A DNA stretch of 64,000 bases from Bimastos eiseni. Lineage: Eukaryota; Annelida; Clitellata; Crassiclitellata; Lumbricidae. Location: NCBI GenBank assembly GCA_959347315.1, contig OY365810.1:1142001-1206000 (forward strand), in the 5' to 3' direction. A model generated the notes under the pieces. It was not told where the DNA came from. It did no database searches and saw only the letters and a list, made by a program, of their open reading frames with translations. Shown piece after piece: positions 11,043 through 23,487 of the stretch. Position 1 is the first letter of the stretch. Each line of letters begins with the position of its first letter. Made by a program: the position numbers and the translations under genes.

Positions 11043-13507
11043 TTAACCCATTACAGCATGACTTTTCAAAATTGTGCAAAATTTGGAAATTTAGCACCTC
11101 ATGGTATTTGTACAAGATATCTAAAACGTTTGTGCAAAAAAATGAACGTTTTGTCATTTCTGCATGTTTTAAAACGCGTCCCATTATATATGGGACGCTA
11201 TGCACGAATGGGTACATGAAATCATATATGGGCCAGTCACTCAGAAACGTTTATGATAACTGCATAAGCAGTATAATATTGAACAGAGGATGCAGATGAA
11301 CTGTAACTGTTAATACTGGATAAGTTAACAGCAATTTTATATCTAAATTATTGCAAGTTATCTGCAGAATAACATAAAACACAATGAAAATGACTACAAA
11401 ATATAGCACCGTAAGTAATGAACATTATGAAACAAAGTAGGCCTAATACTGCAGGATATCTATAAACGCTACATTAGAACATACAGAATAATCCATGGAC
11501 CAGTCTTTAACTCCTTGTCAATGTGTCATGTCATGACGTTCTTGATGCGCAATGCTACTTTTGAGTGAAAGTCAGCGAAACAGCGATCGTGAACAGCAAC
11601 GGTACATTTCTCGCAAACCGTCTTTGCCTTCATACCGCAGTGGGCACATTTGCGCTGAGTGGCGATTCGTAGAATAAAATGATTATGTCCATCAAATCTA
11701 GCCTCAGCTGGTACTCGTTCATCCAGAGCGCGACTTCGTCCCACCGGGCGACCAATGGTCGACCGCGACTTGTACTTTGTCACATATGCATGTACGACTG
11801 ATCTTCGGAACTGCAGAAGGGACATTGGTTGTGCATCAGAGGCAGGAGTTTGCCGGTAAATCAGCCATGAATTCTGCACTGGCACGTCCACTTGGTAAGC
11901 AAATAACTGCCACCACCATTTCTTGCATCTGATGCCGATCCGGTACTGCTGTATGTTCTCATCCATGCGATCAGTCCCGCCCATTCCGTAGTTGTACTTG
12001 GCAATCAGACATGGCTGTTCTACTCATATTTCACATTTCCTCGCAACTGACTAACGCTTAACATGTGCGATTGGTTCAACACCAAAAGTGTTGGATACAA
12101 TGGTGACAACGCAATTGTTCTGCCATCTGACTACAACAGTTCCGGAAGTCACATCCGTGCAGAAGTCGTACGAACCACGATCATCCTTCTTCATTAGAGC
12201 AGCATCTTTCAATGGGCACTTCTCAAATCGGTTTGAGCGCACGGTTCCAACTGTTGCAATGTTGTCACGTCTCAATTGGTCCAGTGATTTCAGCGACGTG
12301 AAGTAGTTGTCGATGTACAGGCAGTAGTTCAGCTTCGGCAATTTGTTGAGTAAATGACGGACAACAGAACCACCAAGCCCCAACTGAGGATCCAGATACG
12401 GACCTTTACCCTGGTATGGATCACACTGTACAAGGTACCCGAGACGTGTGTTGAGGCACCAAACTTTGTACCCAAACCGTATAGGTTTTCCACGTATGAA
12501 CTGTTTGGCCGAATGTCTCCCGTAAGAAGGAATCATTGATTCATCAACATCGACATGCTGCTCAACGGGAAAGTACTGGAGGAAGCGCTTATTCATCATG
12601 TCATACAATGGCCGGACCTTCGCCAATTTGTCACCAGCAGGCAGAGACAGATTATCTGTAAAGTGCAGATAGCGAAGTATCTCTTCAAATCGGTTCAAAG
12701 ACATGTTGACGACACAGCTGCATTTGATACATCGTCTGCCTGCTCCCAGAACATGCGTCGCGAAGGAAGTGGTGCATACCCGGATATCAGTAATATTGCC
12801 AGTACATCCCGCACTTCAGCTGATGTTACCTCGAAGTTTGCCTTGCCCTTCTGAGCAGCATACACTTTCCACATGTTGACAGTATGTTCAATTACTTCGT
12901 CATCCCAAAAGCAGTCGAAAATGTAGCATGGAGTCATGTCTTTCCGTAGAAAATCTGGCGTAGTACCATTCCATTCTGGCTGCACAGATGTGACATCCTT
13001 TCCTGCCCATTTTCTTTGCACTGGAGGAGAAGATACAGGACAAGCTGCTGCATCTTCTGTGTCTTCTGCAATATTGTTGTCAAATGTGTCTTGTGTTTCT
13101 GGATGTATTTTTTACTTTTTGTTCAGTCGGACAGCTTGAACAGAGTTCGGAGGTTGGCTGGCAGATGCTTCAGTTTTGCGCTGCACATTTCGTTGACGTT
13201 TACTGCATCGCTTGCAAGCAGTGTCACTAACTGCACTTACTGAGCAGTCAGCTTCCTTGCTAGCACTTTCTTCATATCCAATTTCTTGATCGCCATCACC
13301 TCGATGAACAACTATGCATGCCTCAGCCTGCAAAACGCTGCGCGGTAAGTTATCAACTATTCCGCCTCCATCTTCCGCACCGCTATCTTGATCACTGTTG
13401 TCACTGTCAGTAGGAGGATCAATGTAAATGTCAGCACTCATGAAATCTTCATCATTCTCAAGCATAGACACAACGTCGTGAACGGTATATCTATAAACAT
13501 GCAACAA
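11043..13507 (-). mobile_element. piggyBac-type DNA transposon, inactive
   Basis: The transposase ORF runs on the minus strand from 13507 to 11526 in several pieces. A likely low-coordinate end is TTAA at 11043 followed by CCCATTACAG, matching piggyBac's preference for TTAA targets and C-rich ends. The other end was not found; a different dispersed repeat begins at 13548. The element sits in the long third intron of receptor A, antisense to it. Confidence 0.8.
11526..13507 (-). pseudogene. piggyBac-family transposase, multiply disrupted
   Basis: Family hallmarks are clear: SLNRFEEILRYLHF, the first catalytic Asp in DVDESMIPSYGRHS, the second in YIDNYFTSLKSL, NYGMGGTDRMDE, and a Cys/His-rich C-terminus (CAHCGMKAKTVCEKC). 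Damage seen: an in-frame stop at about 13112 in the N-terminal part (unless this is an intron), a one-base frameshift around 12700, and in-frame TAG and TGA between 12050 and 12010. The third catalytic position, usually Asp in a W-x-D motif, reads WQNN. The protein cannot be active. N-terminal residues are acidic, as in other members. Confidence 0.88.
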
Positions 13508-13547
13508 CAGAACAACAAAGGTTCATGTACCCTTCTCTGCATCTATG

Positions 13548-13682
13548 AAGACCGATCTCCGGGTGCGGAGGATGAGGTCGCGTTTCCGAGACCGTGCTTT
13601 CTCGTCCGCGGGTCCCACCTACTGTTAGATTAGCTGACTCAGTAGACTCACTTAAGCAAAATTAAATGTGTTTCTGTTTTCT
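13548..13682. repeat. Dispersed repeat R1, copy 1
   Basis: GACCGATCTCC, GTGCGGAGGATGAGG and CCCACCTACTGTTAGATT occur in the same order at 15305-15470. It is a short interspersed repeat of unknown class without coding potential. Confidence 0.65.
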
Positions 13683-13699
13683 AAGGATTATTATCAATA

Positions 13700-13736
<37 letters not shown>

Positions 13737-13841
13737 TTTTTTTGTTGCTGTGTCCGGCTGTGTTTTCTAAGGATTATTATTATCAATATTGTTATTATTA
13801 TTATTATTATTATTACTTTTATTGTTGCTGTGTCCGGCATA
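13669..13841. repeat. Tandem duplication around (ATT)n
   Basis: The block TTTTCTAAGGATTATTA ... TTGTTGCTGTGTCCGGC is present twice in tandem, each copy with its own ATT array. A local slippage duplication. Confidence 0.75.
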
Positions 13842-13925
13842 CCGATCCTGCGTCAGCGTATTAATATATTCACTGTTACCTCTCTTTTCATTGCATATGG
13901 TCCATCAAATCACTTTATATTTCAG

Positions 13926-13997
13926 ACACAAAAAGTAAAAAAGGAGATATTTTACCAAAAGATTCAACAGACGGAAGTGATGCAGCATCAGAGAAAG
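13926..13997 (+). CDS. Receptor A, cytoplasmic tail exon
   Basis: Acceptor TTTATATTTCAG and donor G|GTACCT bound a 72-nt exon, phase 1 at both ends. With the split codon it reads NTKSKKGDILPKDSTDG and then SDAASEK. It is hydrophilic, follows on from the basic end of the TM exon and contains no tyrosine. The assignment rests on phase and splice signals only. Confidence 0.45.
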
Positions 13998-14116
13998 GTA
14001 CCTCTTGGATTTACTATTGATTGCCATTAACTGATATGTGCCTCGATTCATTATTAATTAGTATACAACGGTTAAAGTTTGTGCATCCACTCTGATTTTG
14101 CTTATAACCCTGTTTA

Positions 14117-14899
14117 GGAGCCGTCCATAAATGACTCACATCATTTTTGACAATTTTGTGCTCCTCCTCCTTCGTTAGACGTCGTAATAAATGTCATGAC
14201 CCCCTCCAAATTGACGTCACAAAGCATTGACCCCTCCAATAAAACCAGATGTCCAGAATATAATGCAAATTATCTTATAATTATCAAGAGAAGTAATTAT
14301 TACTGTGAAAATATATGAAACTTTAATAGTATAGCGAAGAAAAATGATGAAAATACAATTGTCACAATCTTATTCATTCCTCAAGATGATAGGCTTGGGC
14401 AGAACCATCAGAGTTATTTTAAAAATGCTTAATAACAATAACTCCAAACAATAAAAACGTTATGCTTGAATATTCTCCCATGGTGAAGCAAAATGCACCT
14501 TCACGTAATAAATAATTAACCAATCCACACAGTCCACTATCTTCGTTTCAGCGACTAGAGTCTGTTTGGGCGGGATAATTGTTCCCGCGTGTGTGCTACA
14601 GAATGGCTGCCTAACTTCCAAAATTCCAACACTGATACCTAGTGTAAAGCAAACATTCCAAAAATTAGGACTGCAAAATTCATGATTGGTGTTGTTAAAT
14701 AACTATGGTAACAATTATTACTGTTAGTTATGTGAAACCCGTCTTACTCAATAAAATGTTTAACACCATTACGCATTTTGATTTTGATGTTATGATGTGA
14801 CGTCACAACTCGCCAACCTTCCCTCCCCTCGTCACACGTCGTTACAAATGTCTGATCTCTACCCCCCCTTACAACGTCACGTCATTTATGGACGGTCGT
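14117..14899. mobile_element. Non-autonomous DNA transposon with TIRs
   Basis: The left end GAGCCGTCCATAAATGACT and the right end GTCATTTATGGACGGTCG are inverted repeats. Subterminal regions also mirror each other (CCCCTCC near 14200 and 14870, GACGTCAC words). Flanking TTA on both sides could be a 3-bp target duplication, as in PIF/Harbinger elements. There is no coding sequence inside. A solitary end lies at 2174. Confidence 0.7.
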
Positions 14900-15304
14900 T
14901 AAGCACTGTCCCACTGGCGACTTTTTTGAATGTGCACTAATGATGATAAATTAAACATTTAGCGACAATCAGTTTATTGGAAATTTCATTATTCTTGATT
15001 GAAAAAGCAAAACAAATTAAACAATCCCATCTAAGGTCTAATTGTGACTCAATTTGCATAATAATAACGAAATGTTTTACTAATACTACATCCTATTCAA
15101 CTACTACACTTGCTAATGAAGTGTTCAGAAAATCGAAAATTTTGCTTATTTTAACCAAAGTGAGAGATGTTGTTATGGATTATATTCTTAATGGTCATGT
15201 ACAGTGGAATCTGTGAGATAAAACTCACTGACTCCCGGGTATATTTGCTCGGTTTTTGCTTCGGGACTCACTCGTCCGCGTCCGGTCTGCGACTCAATTC
15301 ATCT

Positions 15305-15470
15305 GTGATGACCGATCTCCGTGTGCGGAGGATGAGGTCGCGTTTCGGAGACCGTGTTTTCTCGGCATCTGGTCCGCGGTGATGGAACGGTCTCCCACCT
15401 ACTGTTAGATTGGCCGACTCAGTAGACCCGTTTAATACTAAATTGGGAAGTGTTTCTGTTTTTTAAAGCT
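15305..15470. repeat. Dispersed repeat R1, copy 2
   Basis: Second copy of the repeat at 13548-13682, with a small insertion (CTCGGCATCTGGTCCGCGG region). An ATT microsatellite follows at about 15557-15591. Confidence 0.65.
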
Positions 15471-15779
15471 TATCCTGTCTGTTGACTTTCGTTTTAAGTT
15501 GTACGGCACCCTTGTGGTGGTTAGGGTAACGTTTACGTCGCCTTATAGATCGGCATTATTACTATTATTGTTATTATTATTATTATTATTTAGCATGGTA
15601 GTGTTGACGGAAAACAGATAGCGTTCCCTCGCTGGACAACTACTGAGAGTCTTTGGAATAGGTAGCTTGTCTCGATTGTGTCATGGGTTACATTAGTTAG
15701 CCTTCGTCCCAGCCCCAATATAACGTTCAAACCCTCGGAACCCCAAGCACCACTGGACTGATTCGGTGAGTGATTTATT

Positions 15780-18065
15780 ATTCAGTTGTCTCCCAGTTGC
15801 TCCTTCTGTTCTCTTTTTGACTGCAGACGGATTATATCGGTTCTCTGCGTTCCATGGTCTAAACTGGTTCCGTGCTTCTGAGTATCGGGAAGATTCTTGA
15901 TAACTTTCCCTTTTCCAAACTGTCCCGACTTTTGATTTCCAGAGAAAGTACTTCCTCTCTCAAAATTCACCCTATTTGTAAACGGCATCCCAATCCTATT
16001 GTTCACATGGATATCCGCTACATCTGCAATCACACTAGCTTCCAGACACTGTGTCTCTTCCTTAGACAACACAAACTGAAGTGGACCTGGTGGTAATGTT
16101 TCTTTCAATTTGTCCGCTATCAACAAATCGAACAACTTGTCGCACTTCTGATTCACTTGACGACTTCTCACATAATAATTCAACAGATTCTTCAACCTCG
16201 CAGTAAACACTGTGTACGTTTCTTCAGTCGTCTTCTTGGCTTCAGAGAATTTAGCTCTATATTCTCTCGGCGTTAATTTAAATTCTCTCAGCAAATGCTG
16301 TTTCACTTTCTCGTAATTATCGAGGTCAGCCAAAGACAATCTGTTCAGTACTTTCTAGCTTTCGGAGTCATCAGTGGTAACAACAATTTCACCCATAACT
16401 GCTGATCCACTTTGAAACTATGAAATGCGTTCGCAACCATTTCAAAATATAACGGCACCTCCATATCTTCTGTCGGCATTCTCAGCAACACATGCTTCAT
16501 TGCATCTCCAATCTTTTTTTTTAGCCACCAACGTTTCACTTCCTTGGAGTTTTCTCTTCTCTATCTCACGTTCTTCTTGTCTTCTAATTTCTTCTGCTGC
16601 CCTGTTCTTTTTCTCTTCGTCCAATTGCAATTGCTTTAAATCTAACTATCTCCGTTCAATTTTAAGACGTTCTTTCTTTCTGCTTCTTACTTTTCATCTT
16701 TCTCCATTTGCAATTTCAAATCTTCTTGTCTAAAATTGCTTCTTCTTTTTTTATCTCTTCTTGTCTAATTGCTTCTTTCTTTTTCTCTTGCTCTTGTCTA
16801 GCTTCCTCGGCTATTTTCAATTCTTCTTTACAAATGGCTTCCTTTTCCTCTTGTTCTTTATTCCTATCTATCAATCCTTGTTTTCGTGCTTCATCTTCCT
16901 TTCTGTGTGCAGCCTCTATCTCATTCATCTGACTCGCACGCCTTGCCTCAGCTTCATCTCTGTCTTGTTTTATTAGGGCCAAATGTAATGCAAACTGTTG
17001 TCTCTGTATCTCAAGTTCGTCTTGACGTCTCTTTTCAGCTTCTTGTATCTTACGCTCTTGTTTCACTTCATGCCATCTACGCTCTGCTTCTTGTTTCTCT
17101 TTTTGCCTTCTACGCTCTGCTTCTTGTTTCTCTTCTTGTCTCTTACGCTTTTCGTCTTGTTTCTCTTCTTGCCTTCTACGCCCTGCTTCTTGTTTCTCTT
17201 CTTGCTTATTACGCTCTTCGTCTTGCCTTCTACGTTCATCATCTTGTCTTTGCATCATCATTCATTGCATAAACATCTCCATCGTCATTGCCTTTTCTAC
17301 AGACTTTTCTATAGGTTTGACACCTCCCACAGCACCTTCTTCTTCTTCTTCGGTTTTAGCCCAGATCTCAGCTAAGGTTTGCATTAAATCAGCACGTGAC
17401 ATGCCGGCTAATTGTTCTTCTTGACGTCCAGCCTTTACCAACTGACGCTTTATGTTGTCTGTAGACATTTTCTTAATGTCTGCCTGCCTCTCTTCACTTA
17501 ATTTCTCCATTTTACTTATTTACTTTCTTTGTCAAAGTAAAATTTGAACGGTGATTTTGTTTGGTGCCGAACAAACAATTTTTATACCTCTCCTCTTGAA
17601 TGTCTTTGCCATCGGATTGTCTGTCGTCGATTCACAGCTAGTGGCGAAGAAAGTGTCTCTCGTTCGTAGATCAACTGAAAGTACTGGTGAGTATAATCTT
17701 CAGTCAAAACTCTTTGAAAACCAACAAAACTCCTTAAAAATGTTGAGCAAAACTCTTTGATAATCTCCAGCAAAACTCCTTGAAAATTTTCAGCAAAACT
17801 TTCAACAGCAAACCTCCGACAGTAAATCTCCGACAGTAAATCTCCGACAGTAAATCTCCAACTGTAAATCTACAATTGTAAATCTCCAACTGTAAATCTC
17901 CAACTGTCAATCTTCGACAGTAAATCTCCAACTGTGAATCTCCAACAGTAAATCTCCAACTGTAAATCTCCAAGTGTAAATCTCCAACAGTAAATCTCCA
18001 ACTGTAAATCTCCAACTGTCTCTTCGGATACACTGACTTTGTATCCCACCGCTGCCACCAAATAA
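15780..18065 (-). mobile_element. LTR retrotransposon gag remnant (gypsy-like)
   Basis: Read on the minus strand from 17510: an N-terminal helical segment, a long Glu/Lys/Arg/Gln coiled coil (17261-16716), then a gag-like core (16339-15782) with VKQHLLREFKLTPREYRAKF and ETYTVFTARLKNLLNYYV, typical of gypsy/SCAN-like gag. The frame is broken by a stop near 17262 and by shifts around 16700-16340. Just upstream on that strand, TTTGGTGGCAGCGGTGGGAT (18059-18040) resembles the leader after an LTR and may mark a primer-binding site. No pol and no second LTR are seen. The remnant lies in the last intron of receptor A. Confidence 0.6.
17808..18022. repeat. 15-bp minisatellite (AACTGTAAATCTCCA)
   Basis: About 14 imperfect copies of AACTGTAAATCTCCA, with AACAG and GACAG variants, lie in the leader region of the gag remnant. 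In-frame translation gives repeating EIYSWRFTVGDL-like strings that are not a gene. Confidence 0.85.
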
Positions 18066-18329
18066 ATGTCAGCCCACTTTCTCTCGTTCCAGCAAACGGG
18101 CCAACATTCAGATTTCGCCTAACTATCTATCAACTGTTTAAACTGTATATCTAATCTAGAGAAACAACTGCGATTTCTCTTAACTTTCTTATTCCTTTCA
18201 ACCAAAATCATCATCCAAAACAAATTTAAAACGACTTAAACTATGCAATGTCCAAAATACGTTTACAGGCATTCTTGTGTTACCTGTCATTTCATCGTAT
18301 ATAGACCATAAAGTTTCTGAATATTTCAG

Positions 18330-18388
18330 ACAAATCAAGTGAAGAAGACGTAATTGAAGCAGTTGGATCATCAGATGAATGTGAATGA
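18330..18388 (+). CDS. Receptor A, terminal exon
   Basis: Acceptor TGAATATTTCAG precedes 18330. Read in phase 1 it gives DKSSEEDVIEAVGSSDECE and stop TGA at 18386-18388. It is strongly acidic. A polyadenylation-like AATAAA lies near 18525. The phase matches the tail exon at 13926, but the intervening 4.3-kb intron makes the link inferential. Confidence 0.4.
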
Positions 18389-19975
18389 CAATCAACAGTC
18401 ATGTCATGACTGTTGACTGCCAGTAATTGAATGTACTTCTGCCTTATGAGCTTTCGAGTGGTTCTAATAAGGCGCTATATAAATAGCCTAATAGGCCTGC
18501 ATGCGCCTGAAATCATTGTTAATTTGAATAAAATGCGTCATATTTTATTTAAATTTTCGCTAATCTTGATAAAATAAATTATTCCTTCAAACGCTGAGAT
18601 GCGAAATAATGTGTATTTTAATGAGATACAGAAATGTTTCATTATTACTTCAACTCCTGACTCCACAACAATTGCTAATTCTAAAAAGTCATATTGCATT
18701 TGAAGAAATGTGCTTGGTTGTGAAAAGATTGGTAAGAGTGGAAAGAGTGGTAAGAGTGGAAAGAGTGGTAAGAGTGGAAAGAGTGTGGTTGGATTTATTA
18801 GAAGCACGTTCTTTGAACACGCTGTGCATTGGAAGCGTTAACAGAATATGAGTAATGCTTTTTTGAATGTGCAATCAACTAGAACAGATAAAATACAAAT
18901 GCCATACAGAAACGTTCAAATGATTTTGATCTTAGCGATGTCTTCGATAACAATATTACGACTAGTAGACCTGCACGCCAGAAGGCATTGCGTTATGAAT
19001 TCATGACAGGATGGTAGACATGTGAATGGTGTTTTCGTTGAAGTATGAAGTGTTTAACTTTTGCGACAACATCATCGTCAACAACGACTATTATATATAT
19101 ATATATATAATATTTGTGCATATATATATGTAGAGAGTGAGAGATAGAAAGCAAGAGAGAGAAAGAGAAAGTGTGTGTGTGTGTGTGTGTGTGCGAGCCA
19201 GAGAGAGAGAGTGAGAGAAAGAGAGAGATTGGGAGAAAAGCTGTAGGTTACTTGACCGTGATGGGAAACTGTGATTAGTTTTCAGTCACATCCTGTAATA
19301 TTTAGATACAGACAACCATCATATGTATGCATGATTTAAATGCATGTACAATGTTGTACAATGTACATATACACGTATTTGTGTAACTGCAATAGGAAGA
19401 GTGCTTCAATTGCAGTAGCGAACTGACTCGATGCTGACTTTGTTTGTCTACAGACTAACTGTGCATGATCCACAGTAATATTTTTATGTATACATTGTTT
19501 CTGCTTTTCAGAGTAACGGACGCACTTGCAGAAAGCAAAGACCCAGAACTACTGTAACTAAATGACTAGGACAGCAAGGACACTAACATTATTACATTTT
19601 GAAATCTCAATTAGTAGACCTAATGCTGGCCACTGATTGGTAATAGCATTCTCGAATTGGAAACTGTACAGTTTATTGTTTGCAGACAAAAGTAACTTGT
19701 ATAGTTTATGCATCAACATTTTCTCTGTGTCAAGTATTTTGTGGCAATCACGCTGAACCAATAATACGATACATATCCATTCCTTTTTTATATAAGTGCA
19801 AAAATTGCATGTATTTTCTATGGCAATATTGAAAACTGTCCCAAAGGTTGTTATTTCGATGCATTTATTCTTTAAAAAAACCTTAGCCTAACAGGTGGCT
19901 AGGATAGTCTCGCCAAATCGAGTATAGTGAAATCTAATCAAAGTCCAACAAATATAACCAATGTTATAAAAACTT
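18389..19975. other. Gene-free stretch with small repeats
   Basis: Contains an 18-bp tandem of GTAAGAGTGGAAAGAGTG units (18732-18784), an AT run (19089-19112), GA-rich tracts and a GT run (19171-19192). No exon is recognised. Confidence 0.5.
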
Positions 19976-21030
19976 TGGCGCTGTAACAAAAGCGCGCACG
20001 ACATAAGCGCGCCTAAATAGCACAAGGAGTTAAACAGACAGCTGAACAGCATTCCTGTAGTGGAAGAATTTGATGTAAGTACATACTACCAGTACTTGTA
20101 AGCAGATTCTATGCATGCAACATTTGAAAAAGCCTTTCATCACACAAACAAGCATCATTCAACCCGTGAATAATACGACACTTGAGTCAGTGTGACTCGT
20201 TGTCTTTTTTATACTGCAGAATTACCTGAACGATTATAATGTCGATTCGATAGCTAACATACGAGAATTTAATTACGAGAATATCTGATGCAACTTACGT
20301 TTAATATTTAATGAAGCTGATTCCGGTATTGAAGCCTTAGCAATGGTTTCACGACACGGCCGTGCTCATCGCAGATTAAATGTTTGCAAATGAAGCGGTC
20401 CACATTCGATTCCCGCGACTTAACTTAATATTTATAATAATTTAAGACCGATGAGTAACAACAACTGTTATTTAATGTGCATTCCTCATTGCAATACTGA
20501 AATTAACAAAACAAAACGCTCAACATGCCGACTGGTTCAACGCCATCTTGCATAGAATTTACGTAAATAAGACCCGATGGACTGCGTCTCGCAGAGCACA
20601 AATGTATGTCCACAATCCGTGCACACATGTTGTATGTGAACATCTGTGGATTCTTCATAAAAGGACATACAACATTTTTAGCTTAGATAATATTCCGTGA
20701 AGAGACCTTTTGCAGGACATATTGCAATTGTGTCCTGAAGCCTTATGCCATTGCCTATTAAAATAGCTATCAACATTGATTTTGGAAAGAGTTGAACATG
20801 CAACGCTTGTCCTCTATACAATCTATACAATCGAAATCAGGCGTATTTACTTTCGTCAATCCCGCTTCCATTTGCGTATATTTCTTTTCGTCAATCCCGC
20901 TTCCATTTCAGTATAACTTATTTCATCAGTTTACTTCCCTTAATACAATAATTTAAAACATGTGTGAACTGCGCGCTTTTGTCGGTGCGCTATTGTTGCT
21001 GCGCGCTTTTGTCGGGTCACCAAAATCTAT
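19976..21030. mobile_element. Repeat element with GCGCGCTTTTGT inverted ends
   Basis: The left end carries ACAAAAGCGCGCACGACA, and the right end carries its complement twice (GCGCGCTTTTGTCGG at about 20970 and 21003). Inside, at 20840-20930, are two copies of the core TCAATCCCGCTTCCATTT that also occurs in elements with unrelated ends. A tRNA-like B box (ATTCGATTCCC, near 20408) suggests a nested SINE piece. Confidence 0.5.
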
Positions 21031-21052
21031 CATAATTTGCATTTATTTCTAA

Positions 21053-21240
21053 ATGTCGTCTTCTAAATCTGCAACTAACCAGTTGTTTGTAATCGCAATC
21101 ACAATCTTCAAACTTCTAAACCGCCACTCGAAAGTCAAGCGCAGGGCACCAGCTTATTCACGAGCTTTGCGTCGAATCAAATGTGTTGTCAAAAGGGTAG
21201 CCTGGAGATGGTCAAAGTACTGTTTCCAGAAGGTCAGCCG
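21053..21240 (+). pseudogene. Possible receptor TM/tail fragment (NRHSK type), copy 1
   Basis: A frame gives a moderately hydrophobic stretch (QLFVIAITIFKLL) followed by the basic NRHSKVKRRAPAYS. The NRHSK-KRRAPA block and about 45 nt of DNA match 48900-48950. No Ig exon lies nearby and splice limits are unclear, so this is probably a fragment. Confidence 0.35.
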
Positions 21241-21299
21241 CGGTAGAGTAGCTGTTAAGGGAGAAGGAGTTGCTTTGGTTAGAGGATCGAATGGTAGAT

Positions 21300-22620
21300 G
21301 TCTAGATGATCAAGTGAGTCTGGATAAGAGTTCCTAAACAGGTGGGACATGACTTTCTAATAGAATGCCCGAGGGTGATGGTTAAAAGAGCATCAGATCG
21401 ATGATGGTGGGTGACAGACAATAGTGGTAGATGGGTCAAAAAGCGCGGAATTCTGGAGGCAGGTCGTTTCAGGATATGGTGCGGTGATGGAAATGGCTCG
21501 CTTTGAGAACTTGAGATGAGTGGTAACCAGGTGTCGAGTAAGACTGAGACAGGAAGACAGTCGGGTGGAGTGGGTCGGCTGGATGGAGATGAGTTCGCGA
21601 AGAAATTTGGGCTGGGAGCATTGCGGGTTAGCGACGACGGGAATGTGAAATAGAAGCGCTCTGTTATTTTAAGCAAATGGAGTGTTTGAGGATAGGAGTG
21701 ATGTGATGGTGCTTGAGTGTTCTGATGACGGCTCTGGCTTGTTAGTTTTGAATGAATTGTAGACGCCTAAGTTGTGTGGCTCCAAGGTGAAGGAAAAGGG
21801 AGTTGCAATAATCGAGCTTTGAGTGGACAATTGGAGGCAGTGTTGAAGTCGGTCATAGACCGTTTGCGGTGGAAGTCACGAATACAGTCATGTGCATGAA
21901 TGACTAGCGCGAGAGGTTGGAGATGAGGATTGTATAAGAGAAATGAGAATTAAAGGTGACGTCAAGATAGCGGACTGTTGACTATCAAAGGTGAAGGGAA
22001 GGGATGGAGAGCTGGTGGATAAATGTATGGAATGTCAGGGATTTTATTTATTTGGTCAGGAAGGCCTATGATGATGAATTTGAGTTTGTAAGGGTTGAGG
22101 CAGATGAGGTTGAACGGTATCCATTGAGAGATTATGTTAACCACATTAAGTAACGGGGTGCAATGGAGGTGGAGAAACAACATGTAGAGAACGGTATTCA
22201 GAGTTCTGTGTCATCTGCGTACATAAGGTGGTCAACAGAGGGGCAGTTTATAAGATGAGCCAATGGTGTGGTATAGATGATGAAGAGGAGTGGACTCAAG
22301 AAGGAGCCTTGAGGGACACCTCTTGTGAGCGGGGGTTTGGGAACATTGGTTGGAAGCTTTGGCAGAGAAGGATCTGGAAGCCAAAATAAGAAGATGGTCT
22401 ATTTTAAAGAAGGCTGCGATCGATTTTATGGAATGCGGCGGAGATGTCATGGAGACAGAGGCAGGTGACTAGCTGGTGGATGACGGCAGAGACATGCTTG
22501 TTGTGCAGAGAAGTGAGTAGGGCTTCTGTGGAGAGGTGATTAGTGCTTCCAGATTGGTGGGGTTGAGGAGTGAAATTTAGCATTATAGTTTTTCTCAACG
22601 CGGAGTGGGAACTTTTAAGG
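21300..22620 (-). pseudogene. Decayed non-LTR retrotransposon RT
   Basis: Minus-strand pieces show QSGSTNHLSTEALLTSL, HDISAAFHKIDRSLL and GVPQGSFLSPLLFIIY (near 22300-22330), the order of RT domains in CR1/L2-like elements. The catalytic YADD region reads MYADDTEL near 22215. Frameshifts and stops are frequent. Confidence 0.65.
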
Positions 22621-22629
22621 CTTGGATGT

Positions 22630-22800
22630 AAAGCTTCAGCTCATTGAATAGTTGTTTATTGTCGGCAAGGAGGTGAGGCGTACAGATTGAACAACAGAGG
22701 ACCAAGAACAGAACCTTGAGGCTCACCGCAGGTGACGCTCTGCGGACTTGATAAGTGACCAGAGGCATTGACAGTGAAGAGAGTGCATTCAGGATAGTTC
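22630..22800 (-). pseudogene. Second RT fragment
   Basis: The minus strand reads CGEPQGSVLGPLLFNLYA near 22720-22660, a second independent copy of the RT motif next to the one at 21300-22620. Only this piece is recognisable. Confidence 0.5.
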
Positions 22801-23109
22801 TAGTTCTATGCTCTGTTAATTATTGCTAGCCTGTGATGGTCAATATAATTATACAGAACACTTGGAGACACCAGACAAGGTGTAACAATGTTCTCGCATA
22901 CGACTGGGAGGTCCGAGGTCGGATGTGAAAAATTAGCTATCTGGTCCCCACTAACAAGAACAAAAAAGAAATATGAAGAAGAATATTGGGATAGCAAAAG
23001 CAGCATCTACCGCCGCCATTAGGCCCGCCATCTCCCCACCGCCAGACTCGACAACGTCTCAACAAGAGCGTTCTAACAGCTGCGTCGATAAGATCTCTGT
23101 TCCACAGTC

Positions 23110-23370
23110 ACCATTCGTCGTTCGCATCTTCTTCCTTTCATCTGATGACCAGCTGAATTAACTCTCTTAGTACAGGCATTTTGAGAATATTTTTGAGTGA
23201 ACTTCACACAAATTGCAACAGAAAATCTAACGACTGTTTGTACACATAAAAGTATGCTCTACAACATATCAGAAGTCTCCAGCAATACTTGTGGTGGAAG
23301 TATGTCGCATTTCGCCTCTTCTTCCTTTTATCTGATGACCAACTGAATGAACTCTCTGTCCTCTCTTTAC
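23110..23370. repeat. Short direct repeat pair
   Basis: TCTTCTTCCTTT-ATCTGATGACCA-CTGAAT occurs at about 23128-23160 and again at 23318-23350 with small differences. Not coding. Confidence 0.6.
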
Positions 23371-23487
23371 GCTCGTCGATTATAATCCAGCTTCATTTCA
23401 TCTGCTCAGTTCTCTGCTTCTTAGACAGATTCAAATGTCCGACGTCACCACTCCTCTCGCTGTTGGGCCTCTTCTTTAAGCTTTCCA

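Noticed and set aside
17734..18061. Repeat protein with EIYSWRFTVGDL units
   Set aside because: Translation of the 15-bp minisatellite in the leader of a gag remnant; no conserved domain.
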